NCBI RefSeq assembly: GCF_002941025.1
Contig: NZ_PTJS01000001.1
Location: 7,693,678 to 7,757,677, forward strand
Reading direction: 5' to 3'
DNA length: 64,000 nt
From: Streptomyces sp. QL37
GTDB lineage: Bacteria; Actinomycetota; Actinomycetes; Streptomycetales; Streptomycetaceae
The notes beneath the pieces are model-generated. The model searched no databases, was not told the origin of the DNA, and saw only the letters and a program-made list of their open reading frames with translations. Positions 50,425-59,740 of this stretch are shown here, one piece after another. A program made the position numbers and the translations under genes. Position 1 is the first letter of the stretch. The number at the start of each line of letters is the position of its first letter.

Positions 50425-52653
50425 GTGTCGCTGCGCGGAGGTGATCCAGCGGAGATCGGCGGCTATCCGCTCGAGGCGCGGCTCGGCTCCGGCGGTATGG
50501 GCACGGTCTTCCTGGCCCGTACGAGTTCGGGGCGGCCGGTCGCGATCAAACTGATCCACCAGCAGTTCGCGGGGGACGACGAGTTCCGCATCCGTTTCCG
50601 GCAGGAGGTGGCGGCCGCGAGACGGGTGAGCGGCGCGTTCACCGCCGCCGTGGTCGACGCCGCCCCCGAGGCCGAGCAGCCGTGGATGGCGACGACCTAC
50701 ATCGAGGGGAACACCCTCGCCCAGCACATCGCCGCGGAAGGCCCGCTGGACGGTGCGGAGCTGAGGAGGCTGGCCATCGGGCTGGCGGAGGCGCTGCGCG
50801 ACATCCACCGGGTGGGGGTCGTCCACCGTGACCTGAAGCCCTCGAACGTCGTGCTCTCGCCCGAGGGCCCGCGCGTCATCGACTTCGGCATCTCACGCGC
50901 CGCGGACCAGCAGACGCTGACGATGACAGGGCGTGTCATCGGTACGCCGCCCTTCATGTCGCCGGAGCAGCTGCAGGCGCCGCGCGGTGTGGGTCCGCGG
51001 TCCGACGTCTTCTCGCTGGGGACCCTGCTGGTGTACTCGGCGACGGGCCACGGCCCCTTCGACGCCGACAGCCCCTACATGACGGCGTATCAGGTGGTGC
51101 ACGAGGAGCCGTCGCTGGGCGCCGTGCCGGCGGCTCTGCGCGCGGTCGTCGAGTCCTGCCTGGACAAGGAGCCGGAGGGGCGCCCCTCGGCGGACGAACT
51201 GCTCGTGCTGCTGCGTGACCTGCCGTCCGACCTCGGTGGGACCGAGGCGCCCGCGACCGGCGCGAGCCGGACCCGCGACATGATCACCCAGCATCACTCC
51301 GGGGCGGAGGCCACGCCGGCTCCGGCCGCCCCGGCCGGTCGCGCTGCGGGTGGCGGCGGCGCCCCGGCCGGCCGCCGCCTGCGTCGCGGATGGCGGCCCG
51401 TGCTCGCGGCCGCGGTCGCGGTGGCGGCGATCGGCGGGGGAGTCGCCGCCATGAAGACGGGCAGCCTCGGAGGGAGCGGCGACGGCAAGGGCGACGGCGT
51501 CGCGGCTCCGGCCGCCGCCCTTCCGGACGGCTTCGAGCCGTGGCGCGGGACCGTGCGGGGTGGTGACGAGGGCATACCCGACGAGCTGCGTTGCGTCGCG
51601 CGCGGCGACGCGCTGTTCTGCGGGGGTGGCGGTGTCGTCGCGACCCGTGTCAGTGCCGTGGACGGCACGAGGGCGTGGACGGCGAAGAGTCCGGGCGTTC
51701 CCGTCCAGGGCATGCACATGGTGGGCGCCACCGACGACACGGTGCTCGGCTACCGCTTCGCCTCCCAGGACGCCCCCCAGGGCCCTCCCAGCGAGGTGGT
51801 GGCCATCGACGCGGAGACCGGCCGGGAGCTGTGGTCCGTGCCGTCCGGGGCCCAGTCGACGGCCATCACGGGCCGGACCCAGGACGCCGTCGTGGCCGGT
51901 TCGGACGTCGTGACGGTCGACGCCTCCAACTCCCGCTTCGAGGCCCGGGACGCGCACAGCGGTGAGGTGACCTGGAAGACGCCGTTCCCCGCGGGTACGC
52001 GGTGCGCTCCCGTTCCCGCCGGACCGCGGCTCCTCGCGATGTGCTCGACGGACGCCGAGGTGGACGCCCTGGAGGTGCGCCACCCCACCCTGCGGACGCT
52101 CGACCGCGCCTCGGGGGCACTGGGCGCGCCCATCGCGGTCGACGGGCCCGCCAGGCCGGTGGGCGTCGACGAGGGCGGTCTCGTACTCCTTCAGGAGCAC
52201 CGGGAGGGCGCGGCGCTGACCGGGTACGACGGTGTGGCGCGGGTGGACCCGGCCTCGCGGAAGGTCACGTACTTCCGACTGGCCAAGACGTACGGGGGGA
52301 CGCCCGGCATGGCTGGCGGCACCGTCTACATGAGCGGACAGACGGGCCTCGTCACGGCGCTCGACCCCGCGACCGGACGGAAGAAGTGGTCGCGGCAGAC
52401 GCCCGTGGAGGGCGCCTCGGGCCCCGCTGCGGGCGCGGGCGCGCTGTATTTCAGCTCGGCCACCGGCCGGGTCGTGGCGCTCTCGCCGGACGACGGCAGA
52501 ATCCTGTGGACGACGGATCCGCAGGCCGAGGGCCCGTCGGGCGGGGAGGGCGAGAGCCCGCGCGTGACCGTCGCGGGGCGCGTGGTGGTCGTGGCCGCGG
52601 CTGACAACACCCTCTTCGCCTTCGACGCGCGGAAGCCGCCGAAGTCGGGCTGA
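50425..52653 (+). CDS. Membrane Ser/Thr protein kinase with extracellular PQQ-like beta-propeller
   Basis: 742 aa from GTG 50425 (GGGAGGTCGGGAAGA upstream). Kinase domain about 10-270: glycine loop LGSGGMGTVFLA, Lys in VAIKLI, HRDLKPSNVVLS with catalytic Asp, DFGISRAAD, and SPEQL. A Gly/Pro-rich juxtamembrane linker, one membrane helix (VLAAAVAVAAIGGGVAA) and an outer propeller of about 370 aa follow. Repeats such as VVAIDAETGRELWSV, VTALDPATGRKKWSR and VVALSPDDGRILWTT mark the PQQ-like blades. Hanks-type kinases with propeller sensors are known in streptomycetes and relay envelope signals; the ligand is unknown. Confidence 0.92.
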   Translation: MSLRGGDPAEIGGYPLEARLGSGGMGTVFLARTSSGRPVAIKLIHQQFAGDDEFRIRFRQEVAAARRVSGAFTAAVVDAAPEAEQPWMATTYIEGNTLAQHIAAEGPLDGAELRRLAIGLAEALRDIHRVGVVHRDLKPSNVVLSPEGPRVIDFGISRAADQQTLTMTGRVIGTPPFMSPEQLQAPRGVGPRSDVFSLGTLLVYSATGHGPFDADSPYMTAYQVVHEEPSLGAVPAALRAVVESCLDKEPEGRPSADELLVLLRDLPSDLGGTEAPATGASRTRDMITQHHSGAEATPAPAAPAGRAAGGGGAPAGRRLRRGWRPVLAAAVAVAAIGGGVAAMKTGSLGGSGDGKGDGVAAPAAALPDGFEPWRGTVRGGDEGIPDELRCVARGDALFCGGGGVVATRVSAVDGTRAWTAKSPGVPVQGMHMVGATDDTVLGYRFASQDAPQGPPSEVVAIDAETGRELWSVPSGAQSTAITGRTQDAVVAGSDVVTVDASNSRFEARDAHSGEVTWKTPFPAGTRCAPVPAGPRLLAMCSTDAEVDALEVRHPTLRTLDRASGALGAPIAVDGPARPVGVDEGGLVLLQEHREGAALTGYDGVARVDPASRKVTYFRLAKTYGGTPGMAGGTVYMSGQTGLVTALDPATGRKKWSRQTPVEGASGPAAGAGALYFSSATGRVVALSPDDGRILWTTDPQAEGPSGGEGESPRVTVAGRVVVVAAADNTLFAFDARKPPKSG

Positions 52654-52659
52654 TCCGGG

Positions 52660-53493
52660 CTATCGGTCGCCGCGCAGGTGCCATCGGCCCGGGCGGTCGT
52701 CCGACGAGTGCGAGCCGCCTGCCTGGCCGCCCTCCTCGTACTGCGTACGGTCCCGGTCCCCGCGCCCCGCGTCGTCGGATCCGGCCTCCCTGGCCGGCAC
52801 CGGCTTCCCGCGCGGTGCGGACGGCTGCCGCTGTGGCTGCCGGGCGGGCCGGGGCGGCGCCGCTTCTCCCGGTGCCCGCCTGGAGTCGGGGCCCGTGCGC
52901 CGGTCTTCCTCGTCGTTCCCACGGCCTGGCGCCGTCGGTTCGGGCTCGCTGCGGGCTGCCATGCCGTAGGGGGATTCGGGTTCCACACCATGGCGGTCCC
53001 GGTCCTCGTCGCGCACTTCGTGCTCCCGCTGATCCCGTTCGTGGCGCGCCCGGCGCTCCGCCCGGCGCTCACGCCCGCCCATGACCGCCGAGCCGATGAG
53101 CATGAGCACGCCGCCGAGAAGGGCGAGCCCCACTCCGCTGCCGAGACCGTTGCCGTCCCCCGAGACCGTCAGGCTGCCCTGGGCCTGCCCCTGCCTGACC
53201 ATCCACAGGACCGCGAACCCGAGGGCGATGATTCCTGCGATGAGGACGAGCAGCCGGGAGCGCCACACCACTCCGATGATCGTGAGCACGGCGGCGACGA
53301 GGAGGGGCAGGAACATGGAGGCGAACAACCCCGCACCCGAGTCCGTCACCCCGGCCCCGGTGAACAGCTCCCAGACCCGGAAGTCGTGGCCGAGCCGGCC
53401 GTCGTACCAGTTGCGGAACGGCGCCCACAATGCCGCGGCAGCGCCCAGGACGGCCAGAATCAGCCCGATGGTGTTGCGGATACCCCGTACCAT
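52660..53493 (-). CDS. Membrane protein with charged, disordered C-terminal tail
   Basis: 277 aa from ATG 53493, preceded by GGGAGGTCACGGC. Four membrane segments in the first half (IGLILAVLGAAAALWAP; LFASMFLPLLVAAVLTIIGVVW; LLVLIAGIIALGFAVLWMV; GVGLALLGGVLMLIGSAVM) are followed by about 130 residues rich in Arg, Glu, Asp, Pro and Gln without clear structure. I recognise no function. It converges with the kinase gene 6 bp away. Confidence 0.78.
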   Translation of the reverse strand: MVRGIRNTIGLILAVLGAAAALWAPFRNWYDGRLGHDFRVWELFTGAGVTDSGAGLFASMFLPLLVAAVLTIIGVVWRSRLLVLIAGIIALGFAVLWMVRQGQAQGSLTVSGDGNGLGSGVGLALLGGVLMLIGSAVMGGRERRAERRARHERDQREHEVRDEDRDRHGVEPESPYGMAARSEPEPTAPGRGNDEEDRRTGPDSRRAPGEAAPPRPARQPQRQPSAPRGKPVPAREAGSDDAGRGDRDRTQYEEGGQAGGSHSSDDRPGRWHLRGDR

Positions 53494-53741
53494 GCCGTGA
53501 CCTCCCGGCAAGTCGGATCGGTGCACGCGGAATCCCGCGTGTCGGATCTCGTCCTGTTTACGAGGCTATGCCTGCCCTGCGGACGACGCCACGCGGTGTC
53601 GTGCGCTGCCCCGGGCTCCGCGTCCTGTGCGCCCCGGGGCGCATCACCCACCACCTCGATGTGGCTTCTACGGCGTGATACCCGCGCATGCATGAGACAG
53701 ATACCCTCGCAGGTTCCTCGGGTGTGGGTAAACTCCAGGGT

Positions 53742-54284
53742 GTGAGAGCCGACGCCGTACGCAACGTGGAAGCGGTCCTGACCACCGGCGCGCGCATGCT
53801 GGCCGCCGATCCGGGCGCCAGTATCGCGAGCATCGCCGCCGAGGCCGGGGTGGACCGGCGCACGGTCTACCGGCGGTTCGCCTCCCGCGAGGAACTCCTC
53901 GCGGCCGTCTACGCGTCCCGGCTGGAGGCCGTCGAGCAGGCCATCGAGGACGCACGACTGCGGGAGGCCCCGGTAGCGGTGGCTCTGCACCGGTACGTCG
54001 AGAACATCATCGCCGTGAACCGGACCTGGCCCGTGGACCTGGCCCGTATGCTCGCCGACGACGAGGTCCGCGCCCGGAGGGACGCCTCGGTCCGTGAGGT
54101 CGACTCATTCCTCCGACGCGCCACCGACGAGGGCCTGCTCCGCTCCGACGCGCCGGCGGGATGGGCCGGTGTCCTGCTGCCGCAGCTCATGCACCTCGCG
54201 TCGCGGCAGATGCCGGACCTGTCGGCCGCCCGGGCGGCCGACCTCGTCGTCGACACGCTGTTGCGAGGGCTGGGAAGGTCCTGA
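53742..54284 (+). CDS. TetR/AcrR-family transcriptional regulator
   Basis: 180 aa from GTG 53742, where the protein begins directly with helix 1 (VRADAVRNVEAVLTTGARML); ATG 53688 would add 18 residues. The helix-turn-helix lies at about 25-48 (ASIASIAAEAGVDRRTVYRRF). The C-terminal ligand domain is short and helical. It converges with the LLM oxidoreductase gene 28 bp downstream. The dyad in the promoter between that gene and the aldehyde dehydrogenase is a likely target, by position. Confidence 0.85.
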   Translation: MRADAVRNVEAVLTTGARMLAADPGASIASIAAEAGVDRRTVYRRFASREELLAAVYASRLEAVEQAIEDARLREAPVAVALHRYVENIIAVNRTWPVDLARMLADDEVRARRDASVREVDSFLRRATDEGLLRSDAPAGWAGVLLPQLMHLASRQMPDLSAARAADLVVDTLLRGLGRS

Positions 54285-54312
54285 CGCAGCGAGTGCGTCC
54301 GCGGCCGGGCCG

Positions 54313-55248
54313 TCACCCCGCACGCAACCCGGTGAGGAAACGGCCGGCCAGGTCGACTCGTTCGTCGAGCGTGACGGGCGTCTGGCCGAAGTCCACGAAG
54401 AGTTCGTGTACACCGTGCTCGGCTGCGGCCCGGGCGTAGTCGACGTACTGCTGGAGCGTCCCCCGCCGTGGCACCTGCTCCGACTCCGCTTCGCTGTCGG
54501 TCAGTTCGAGGTTCACGCGCAGCGCCATACGCAGAGTGGCCGGGTCCCTTTCCGCTTTCTCGGCTTCCCTCACGATGACGCCCCACATGTCCATGAGGTG
54601 TGTCAGCGGCGCGGCGCCGGGCAGCCAGCCGTCGAGCCGGTGCCCGATGCGGGCGAAGCCCCGGGGCGTGAACGCGGCCAGGAGCACGGGAGGCCCGGGC
54701 CGCTGATGCGGCCTCAGCCCCACCTCCGTCTCCGGCACGGTGAACAGCGTCCCGTGATGGGCGAAGGGACCGCCGGCCCAGTACCCCTCCAGGACGTCGA
54801 GCGTCTCGTCCAGCCTTGAGCCCCTGCCTTTCCACGGCACGTCGACCGCCTCGTACTCCTCGGGCATCCAGCCGAGCCCGAGGCCGACGTCGAGACGCCC
54901 CCGGCTGACCAGGTCGAGCGTGGTCAGTGACCGGGCGAGCATGATCGGCGGCTGCCAGAGGCCGTTCAGCGTGCTGGTCCCGAGACGGACCCTGCTCGTG
55001 TGGGCCGCGGCGAACGTCAGGGCCACGAGGGGGTCCAGGTGGTTCTCGTAGGTGCGCGGCATCACGCCGTCGCGGCCCGGGTAGGGCACGCTCGGCACGG
55101 GCGGGGCGAGAACGCGGTCCCCCGTCCACAGGGAGTCGTAGCCCATGTCCTCCGCGGTGCGGCTGACTTCGATGATGCCTTCCGGCTCCGCGTCCGGACC
55201 GAATGTCGGAAGGGCGACGCCCAATCGCATACGCGTGCTCTGTGACAT
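54313..55248 (-). CDS. LLM-class F420-dependent oxidoreductase
   Basis: 311 aa from ATG 55248 (ATG 55230 possible). Luciferase-like TIM barrel: MRLGVALPTFGPDAEPEGI, GYDSLWTGDRVLAP, RVRLGTSTLNGLWQPPIMLARSLTTLD, then GRLDVGLGLGWMPEEYEA. This pattern is usual for actinobacterial F420-dependent members rather than FMN luciferases. It is divergent from an aldehyde dehydrogenase, which suggests a shared catabolic or detoxification role, but the substrate is not known. Confidence 0.88.
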   Translation of the reverse strand: MSQSTRMRLGVALPTFGPDAEPEGIIEVSRTAEDMGYDSLWTGDRVLAPPVPSVPYPGRDGVMPRTYENHLDPLVALTFAAAHTSRVRLGTSTLNGLWQPPIMLARSLTTLDLVSRGRLDVGLGLGWMPEEYEAVDVPWKGRGSRLDETLDVLEGYWAGGPFAHHGTLFTVPETEVGLRPHQRPGPPVLLAAFTPRGFARIGHRLDGWLPGAAPLTHLMDMWGVIVREAEKAERDPATLRMALRVNLELTDSEAESEQVPRRGTLQQYVDYARAAAEHGVHELFVDFGQTPVTLDERVDLAGRFLTGLRAG

Positions 55249-55320
55249 GGGAACTCACGATGTCATGTGCGCGCTGGCGGGGGAAGGGGCCGCGCCGAGC
55301 GCTCAGAGCTGCGCATGAGC

Positions 55321-55346
55321 GTGGCACTAATTTTGCAAAGTGCTAC
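55321..55346. promoter_or_regulatory. Dyad in the divergent promoter of LLM oxidoreductase and aldehyde dehydrogenase genes
   Basis: GTGGCACT (55321-55328) and AGTGCTAC (55339-55346) are reverse complements at 7 of 8 positions around AATTTTGCAA, in an AT-rich spot. The spacer contains TTGCAA, which could serve as a -35 for the dehydrogenase gene. Size and place fit a TetR operator. Confidence 0.5.
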
Positions 55347-55387
55347 AGTGATGAGACATGTAAGCGATCCTGTGGAGGCGGGAGCGA

Positions 55388-56830
55388 ATGATCACCTATG
55401 ACAAGCTCTTCATCGCTGGTTCCTGGACGGACCCGAGTGGACCGGGGCTGAGGGAGATCCGCTCCCCGCACGACCGGACCGTGATCGGCCGTGCGGCGCA
55501 GGCGCTGCCGGCCGATGTGGACCGTGCGGTGGCCGCGGCGCGCGCAGCCTTCGACTCGGGGGTGTGGCAAGGGGTGGAGCCGGCCGAACGGATCGCCGTA
55601 CTACGCGAGTTCAACGCCCTGCGCGAAGCGGACGCGGAGAGGATCGCCGCGCTGATCTCGGCGGAGAACGGTTCCGCGGCGTGGTTTACGCTGGCCGGTC
55701 AGCCGGGCCTCACGCGGCAGGCGAACGCGTACCTGAAGGCGGCTGAGGAGTTCGGGTGGGAGGAGACCGTCGAGCCCTCCGACCCGGCTTCGACGGTGCG
55801 CAGCGTGGTGCGCCGGGAGGCGGTGGGTGTGGTGGCCGCCGTGATTCCGTGGAACTCACCGTTCTCGGCGGCGACGGCGAAGATCATTCCGGCACTGCTG
55901 GCGGGAAACTCGGTCGTGCTGAAGGTGTCGCCGGAGAACTCGTTGAGCATGGGGTTGCTGGCAGACCTGCTGGCTCAGGTCGGTCTGCCGGAGGGTGTGA
56001 GCAGCGTCCTGCCGGCGGACAGGGAGACCAGTGAGTACCTGGTGTCACACCCGGGCGTCGACAAGATCGCGTTCACCGGATCGACGCGGGCCGGACGCCG
56101 GATCGCCTCGATCGCGGGTGAACAGCTGAAGCGTGTCAGCCTGGAGCTGGGCGGCAAGTCGGCGGCGGTCATCCTTCCGGACGCCGATGTGACCCGGGCC
56201 GTGCAAGGGCTGAAGTTCGGCTCACTCCTCAACAACGGCGAGTCCTGCATCGCCCAGACCCGCATCCTCGTACCCCGCTCCCGTCATGAGGAGTTCGTGG
56301 CCGCGCTGAAGGAGCTCGTGGAGTCCCTGAAGGTGGGCGACCCCGAGGACCCGGACACCTTCATCGGCCCGATGATCCGCCGGGACCAGCAGCAGCGGGT
56401 GCGCGATTACATCGCACTGGGTATCGAGGAAGGCGCCCGCCTGGTGACCGGCGGCCCGCAGGTCCCCGAGGGCCTCGAAGAGGGCAACTACGTCACCCCG
56501 ACGCTGTTCGCCGACGTCGACAACTCCATGCGCATCGCGCGGGAGGAGATCTTCGGCCCCGTCCTGGTCGTCATCGCCTACGACGACGAGGACGACGCCG
56601 TACGCATCGCCAACGACTCCGAGTACGGCCTCTCCGGCGGCGTGTGGTCCTCCGACGAGGCCCGCGCGCTCGCTGTGGCGCGTCGGATCCGGACCGGGAC
56701 CGTGACCGTCAACGGGGCTTCCGTCGGCTTCGACGGCCCGTTCGGAGGTTTCAAGGCCAGCGGCATCGGCCGCGAGTACGGGGCTGCCGGCCTCTCCCAG
56801 TACGTCGAGTGCAAGACCATCACGGTCTGA
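55388..56830 (+). CDS. NAD(P)-dependent aldehyde dehydrogenase
   Basis: 480 aa from ATG 55388 with GAGGCGGGAG upstream. All ALDH landmarks are present: VAAVIPWNSPFSAATAKI with the Asn of the oxyanion hole, ALLAGNSVVLKVSPE, FTGSTRAGRRI, Glu253 in SLELGGKSA, Cys287 in GESCIAQTRI, and IFGPVLVVIAYDDEDDAV. It oxidises an aldehyde to an acid. The divergent F420-type oxidoreductase and nearby TetR gene suggest they act together. The specific aldehyde cannot be assigned. Confidence 0.94.
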   Translation: MITYDKLFIAGSWTDPSGPGLREIRSPHDRTVIGRAAQALPADVDRAVAAARAAFDSGVWQGVEPAERIAVLREFNALREADAERIAALISAENGSAAWFTLAGQPGLTRQANAYLKAAEEFGWEETVEPSDPASTVRSVVRREAVGVVAAVIPWNSPFSAATAKIIPALLAGNSVVLKVSPENSLSMGLLADLLAQVGLPEGVSSVLPADRETSEYLVSHPGVDKIAFTGSTRAGRRIASIAGEQLKRVSLELGGKSAAVILPDADVTRAVQGLKFGSLLNNGESCIAQTRILVPRSRHEEFVAALKELVESLKVGDPEDPDTFIGPMIRRDQQQRVRDYIALGIEEGARLVTGGPQVPEGLEEGNYVTPTLFADVDNSMRIAREEIFGPVLVVIAYDDEDDAVRIANDSEYGLSGGVWSSDEARALAVARRIRTGTVTVNGASVGFDGPFGGFKASGIGREYGAAGLSQYVECKTITV

Positions 56831-56835
56831 ACGGC

Positions 56836-58035
56836 TCATCGCGCCGCGAGCGCGCCTCGCCGGGCGGACTTCCCGGTTCCGTGCCAGTCCAGTATGAGGA
56901 CGGTCGCGTCGTCCTTGAGGTTGCCCCGGCAGGCATCCAGCACCGCTGTGGTCAGGGTGCGGACGGCCTCCCTGGGATGCGAGTCGCGGGTGTCGCCGAC
57001 GAGAGAGGCCAGATCGACCGCTGCGGCCCCGCGTTCCTGCATGCCGTCGGTGAGCAGCACCAGCCGGTCGCCCGGGTGCAACTGAAGCGTCTGGAGTTGG
57101 TAGGAGACGGGCGATGCGACGCCGAACGGCAGGTTGACGGCGAGCGGGACCTCCTCGGCCTCGGTGGCGCCGTCCCGCAGACGAAGGGGCCAGGGGTGTC
57201 CCGCGTTGACCAGTTCGCAGGTGCCCGTCTCGAGTCGGACGCACAGCAGTTGTCCGGTCGCCAGCCCGCGGTTGTGGCTCAGCAGGGCCTCGTGGGCGCG
57301 ACGGGCCTGATGCAGCGCGTCGCAGCCCGTGCGACGGGCGCCGCGCAGCGCGCCCGTGACCAGTGTGGCCAGCAGCGCGGAGTCGGTGTCGTGGCCCATG
57401 GCGTCGGTGATGGAGAGGTGCAGCGTGTCCTGGTCGAGCGTGTAGTCGTAGGTGTCGCCGCCGATGTCGTCGGCCGGGACGAGACCTGCGGCGAGGGTGA
57501 ACTGGGGTGCCTCGCAGCACGAGGACGACGGGAGCAGCTGATGCTGGATCTCGGCCGCGAGGCTGGTCCGGGTGGTCCGCCGGCCCGCGTGGTACAGGTC
57601 GGTGAAGCGGCGGTCCGTGACGATGATGTAGGCCAGCGCGTGGGCCGCGTCGCTGATCTGTCCGAGCACGACCTCGTCGGCGTACTGCAGTGTCACCTCC
57701 AGCACACCGATGCAGTCGCCCCGATTGCTCACCGGCGAGATCACCCGCCGTCCGCCCTGGCCGTCCGGCCCCACGTGCTGGCGCTGGCTGCGGAGAACCG
57801 TGTCGTAGATGCTGCCCCGCAGACCGATCCGCTCCGGAACGTCAGCCATGTCACCCTCCACGGGCGCGGTCAGGCGTAGCAGCCGCTCCCCCAAGAGGTC
57901 GACGAACAGGAACGACACACTCTCCGCCCCGAAGCGCTTGCGCAGATCGTGCGCGACCACGCCGACGGACTCCCCGGGCGGCGCGGACTCCGCGGCGGCC
58001 AGAAGCTCGCCAAGTTCCAGATCTCTGCCATCCAT
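56836..58035 (-). CDS. PP2C-type (SpoIIE/RsbU) phosphatase with GAF domain
   Basis: 399 aa from ATG 58035, with GGGAGGTTGCC upstream. A GAF-like sensor at about 15-150 (GVVAHDLRKRFGAESVSFLFVD, ISPVSNRGDCIGVLEV) precedes a SpoIIE domain at about 170-390: LAAEIQHQLLPSS, then metal-binding ADDIGGDTYDY, SITDAMGHDTDSALLATL, ELVNAGHPWPLRL, DRLVLLTDGMQER and DDATVLILDWHG. The family dephosphorylates anti-anti-sigma factors in partner-switching stress circuits. It converges with the aldehyde dehydrogenase gene and has no partner kinase or antagonist gene next to it. Confidence 0.92.
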   Translation of the reverse strand: MDGRDLELGELLAAAESAPPGESVGVVAHDLRKRFGAESVSFLFVDLLGERLLRLTAPVEGDMADVPERIGLRGSIYDTVLRSQRQHVGPDGQGGRRVISPVSNRGDCIGVLEVTLQYADEVVLGQISDAAHALAYIIVTDRRFTDLYHAGRRTTRTSLAAEIQHQLLPSSSCCEAPQFTLAAGLVPADDIGGDTYDYTLDQDTLHLSITDAMGHDTDSALLATLVTGALRGARRTGCDALHQARRAHEALLSHNRGLATGQLLCVRLETGTCELVNAGHPWPLRLRDGATEAEEVPLAVNLPFGVASPVSYQLQTLQLHPGDRLVLLTDGMQERGAAAVDLASLVGDTRDSHPREAVRTLTTAVLDACRGNLKDDATVLILDWHGTGKSARRGALAAR

Positions 58036-58256
58036 GGCAACCTCCCATCGTCTGTCGCCCCTTGTTCCCCGGGATTCGCCGACCTCACCTGGTAACCCCG
58101 CGCCGTCCCCCTTACGAGGCCTTGTCCGCCAGGACGAGCAGGCGCTCCGATGCCGGGTCCGGTCCTCCTTCGCGGACCGGTCCACGTCCACCCCCCGTCC
58201 GGAGGGACCGCCGTCCAGGGGCGCCCCGGAGCCAGGCACGCTCCCGGCCGGAGCGC

Positions 58257-59465
58257 CTATCCGGCAGCCTCGGCCCCTCGGTCGTCCCCGGCCACGGACG
58301 CCTCGCCGAAGGCGAGCTCGCTCGCCAGGAGAGCGGCCCCGACCACCCCCGCGCGGGGGCCGAGTCCGGACATGACGATCGGCAGGTTTCCGGTGGCGAG
58401 GGGAAGCGAGCGTTTGTACACGACGCTGCGGATCTCGGCGAGCAGGGGGTAGCCGAGCCCGGTCAGTCCTCCGCCGATCACGATCATCGACGGGTTCATG
58501 AAGCTGACCAGAGTGGCGAGGACCTGACCCACCCGGTGGCCGCCGGCCCGGATCAGGCCGACGCTCGTGCTGTCGCCGCCGTCCGCGCACTCACCGACGT
58601 CCACGGCGGTCAGGACCCCCCGCTCGGCGAGCCGCTCGGCAAGGGCGGGTGAACGACCCGATCTCGCGGCCTCCGTGGCGTCCCTGGACAGCGCCACCCC
58701 GCCGAAGTACGCCTCCAGGCAGCCGGTGTTCCCGCAGGAGCAGACGGGCCCGTCGGCCTCGGCCTCGACCTGGACGTGCCCGATGTCGCCGGCACACCCC
58801 TCCGCGCCCCGGTAGATGCGGCCGTGGTGCTGCATGCCGGAGCCGATACCACTGCCGATCTTCACGAAGAGCAGGTGGTCGACGGTCCTCGCGACCCCGC
58901 TGTGCTGCTCCCCGAGGGACATCACGTTGACGTCGTTGTCGACCACGACGGGACAGCCGTGCGCACGGGCGAGGGTGTCGCGTACCGGAAAGCGGTTCCA
59001 GCCCACCATGATCGGCGGTGAGACGGGCACGCCCTCGCGGAAGCTGACCGGCCCCGGCAGTCCGATGCCGATCGCGTCGAGTCGGGTCCAGTGTCCCTGG
59101 TCGGCCAGCGCGCGCAGGAGTTCGCTGACGCGCCCGAGCACGGCGACCGGCCCGGAACGGATGTCCGCCGGCTCGGAGCAGGAGGCCACCGGTGCCAGCG
59201 CGCCGTCGGTGATCTCGATGTCGATGGAGCTGGCCCCCAGGTCGACGGCGGCGAACCGCACCCCCGGGTCGAGCTGGACGAGGGTGGAGCGCCGCCCGCC
59301 GCGCGACGCGGCCGGGCCCGCCTCACGGACCCGCCCGGCCGAGACCATGCGGTCGAGTTCACCGAGCAGCCGCGGGCGCGGAACCTCCAGCCGGTCCGCG
59401 AGTTGGGCGCGTGACAGCGGTCCGTTGTCACGCAATAGGCTCAACACGCGGTACTGAAGGTTCAC
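58257..59465 (-). CDS. ROK-family transcriptional regulator
   Basis: 402 aa from GTG 59465 (GAGGAAGTGAGTCC upstream). The winged helix (residues about 1-60: LSRAQLADRLEVPRPRLLGELDRM) precedes the ROK actin-like fold: FAAVDLGASSIDIEI, GIGLPGPVSF, VVVDNDVNVMSLGE, IGSGIGSGMQHHGRIYRGAEG, and the zinc motif CSCGNTGCLEA. ROK repressors answer to sugars such as xylose or N-acetylglucosamine. It lies upstream of a sugar-dehydrogenase/isomerase pair on the same strand and has a near-palindrome in its own upstream region. Confidence 0.92.
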   Translation of the reverse strand: MNLQYRVLSLLRDNGPLSRAQLADRLEVPRPRLLGELDRMVSAGRVREAGPAASRGGRRSTLVQLDPGVRFAAVDLGASSIDIEITDGALAPVASCSEPADIRSGPVAVLGRVSELLRALADQGHWTRLDAIGIGLPGPVSFREGVPVSPPIMVGWNRFPVRDTLARAHGCPVVVDNDVNVMSLGEQHSGVARTVDHLLFVKIGSGIGSGMQHHGRIYRGAEGCAGDIGHVQVEAEADGPVCSCGNTGCLEAYFGGVALSRDATEAARSGRSPALAERLAERGVLTAVDVGECADGGDSTSVGLIRAGGHRVGQVLATLVSFMNPSMIVIGGGLTGLGYPLLAEIRSVVYKRSLPLATGNLPIVMSGLGPRAGVVGAALLASELAFGEASVAGDDRGAEAAG

Positions 59466-59597
59466 GGACTCACTTCCTCTGAACGCCCTCGGAGAGCTTG
59501 GGGAGTTGTCGCGGAGGTGGCACGGAGCCCCGGCAACGGAACGACCGGCTGGGTCCGCGCTCGCGCGCCGCAGGGCGAGGCGCGGGCGACTTCCGGT

Positions 59598-59623
59598 AAC
59601 TTTTCCATAGAACGCGGAAAGTT
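59598..59623. promoter_or_regulatory. Putative ROK operator
   Basis: AACTTTTCC (59598-59606) and GGAAAGTT (59616-59623) with a 9-nt spacer form an imperfect dyad 133 bp upstream of the ROK start, AT-rich against its surroundings. Confidence 0.45.
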
Positions 59624-59696
59624 GCGGCACGGTTGACGGAACTCCCGTGCCCCGCCACCTGGCAGCACCCACCACTCACGGAGCCCGGGCACAGAA

Positions 59697-59722
59697 CTGC
59701 CCCGCCGGTGACAGCGGGGCAG
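59697..59722 (-). terminator. Terminator after the secreted sugar dehydrogenase gene
   Basis: Arms CTGCCCCGC and GCGGGGCAG with an 8-nt loop, 18 bp past the stop (minus strand). Confidence 0.72.
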
Positions 59723-59740
59723 CTCGGGTCCGTCCCGGCG

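Noticed and set aside
53697..55362. Shared ATGAGACA word upstream of the TetR and aldehyde dehydrogenase genes as a common operator
   Set aside because: The match is 8 bp with little flanking similarity and no symmetry, so chance is a fair explanation.
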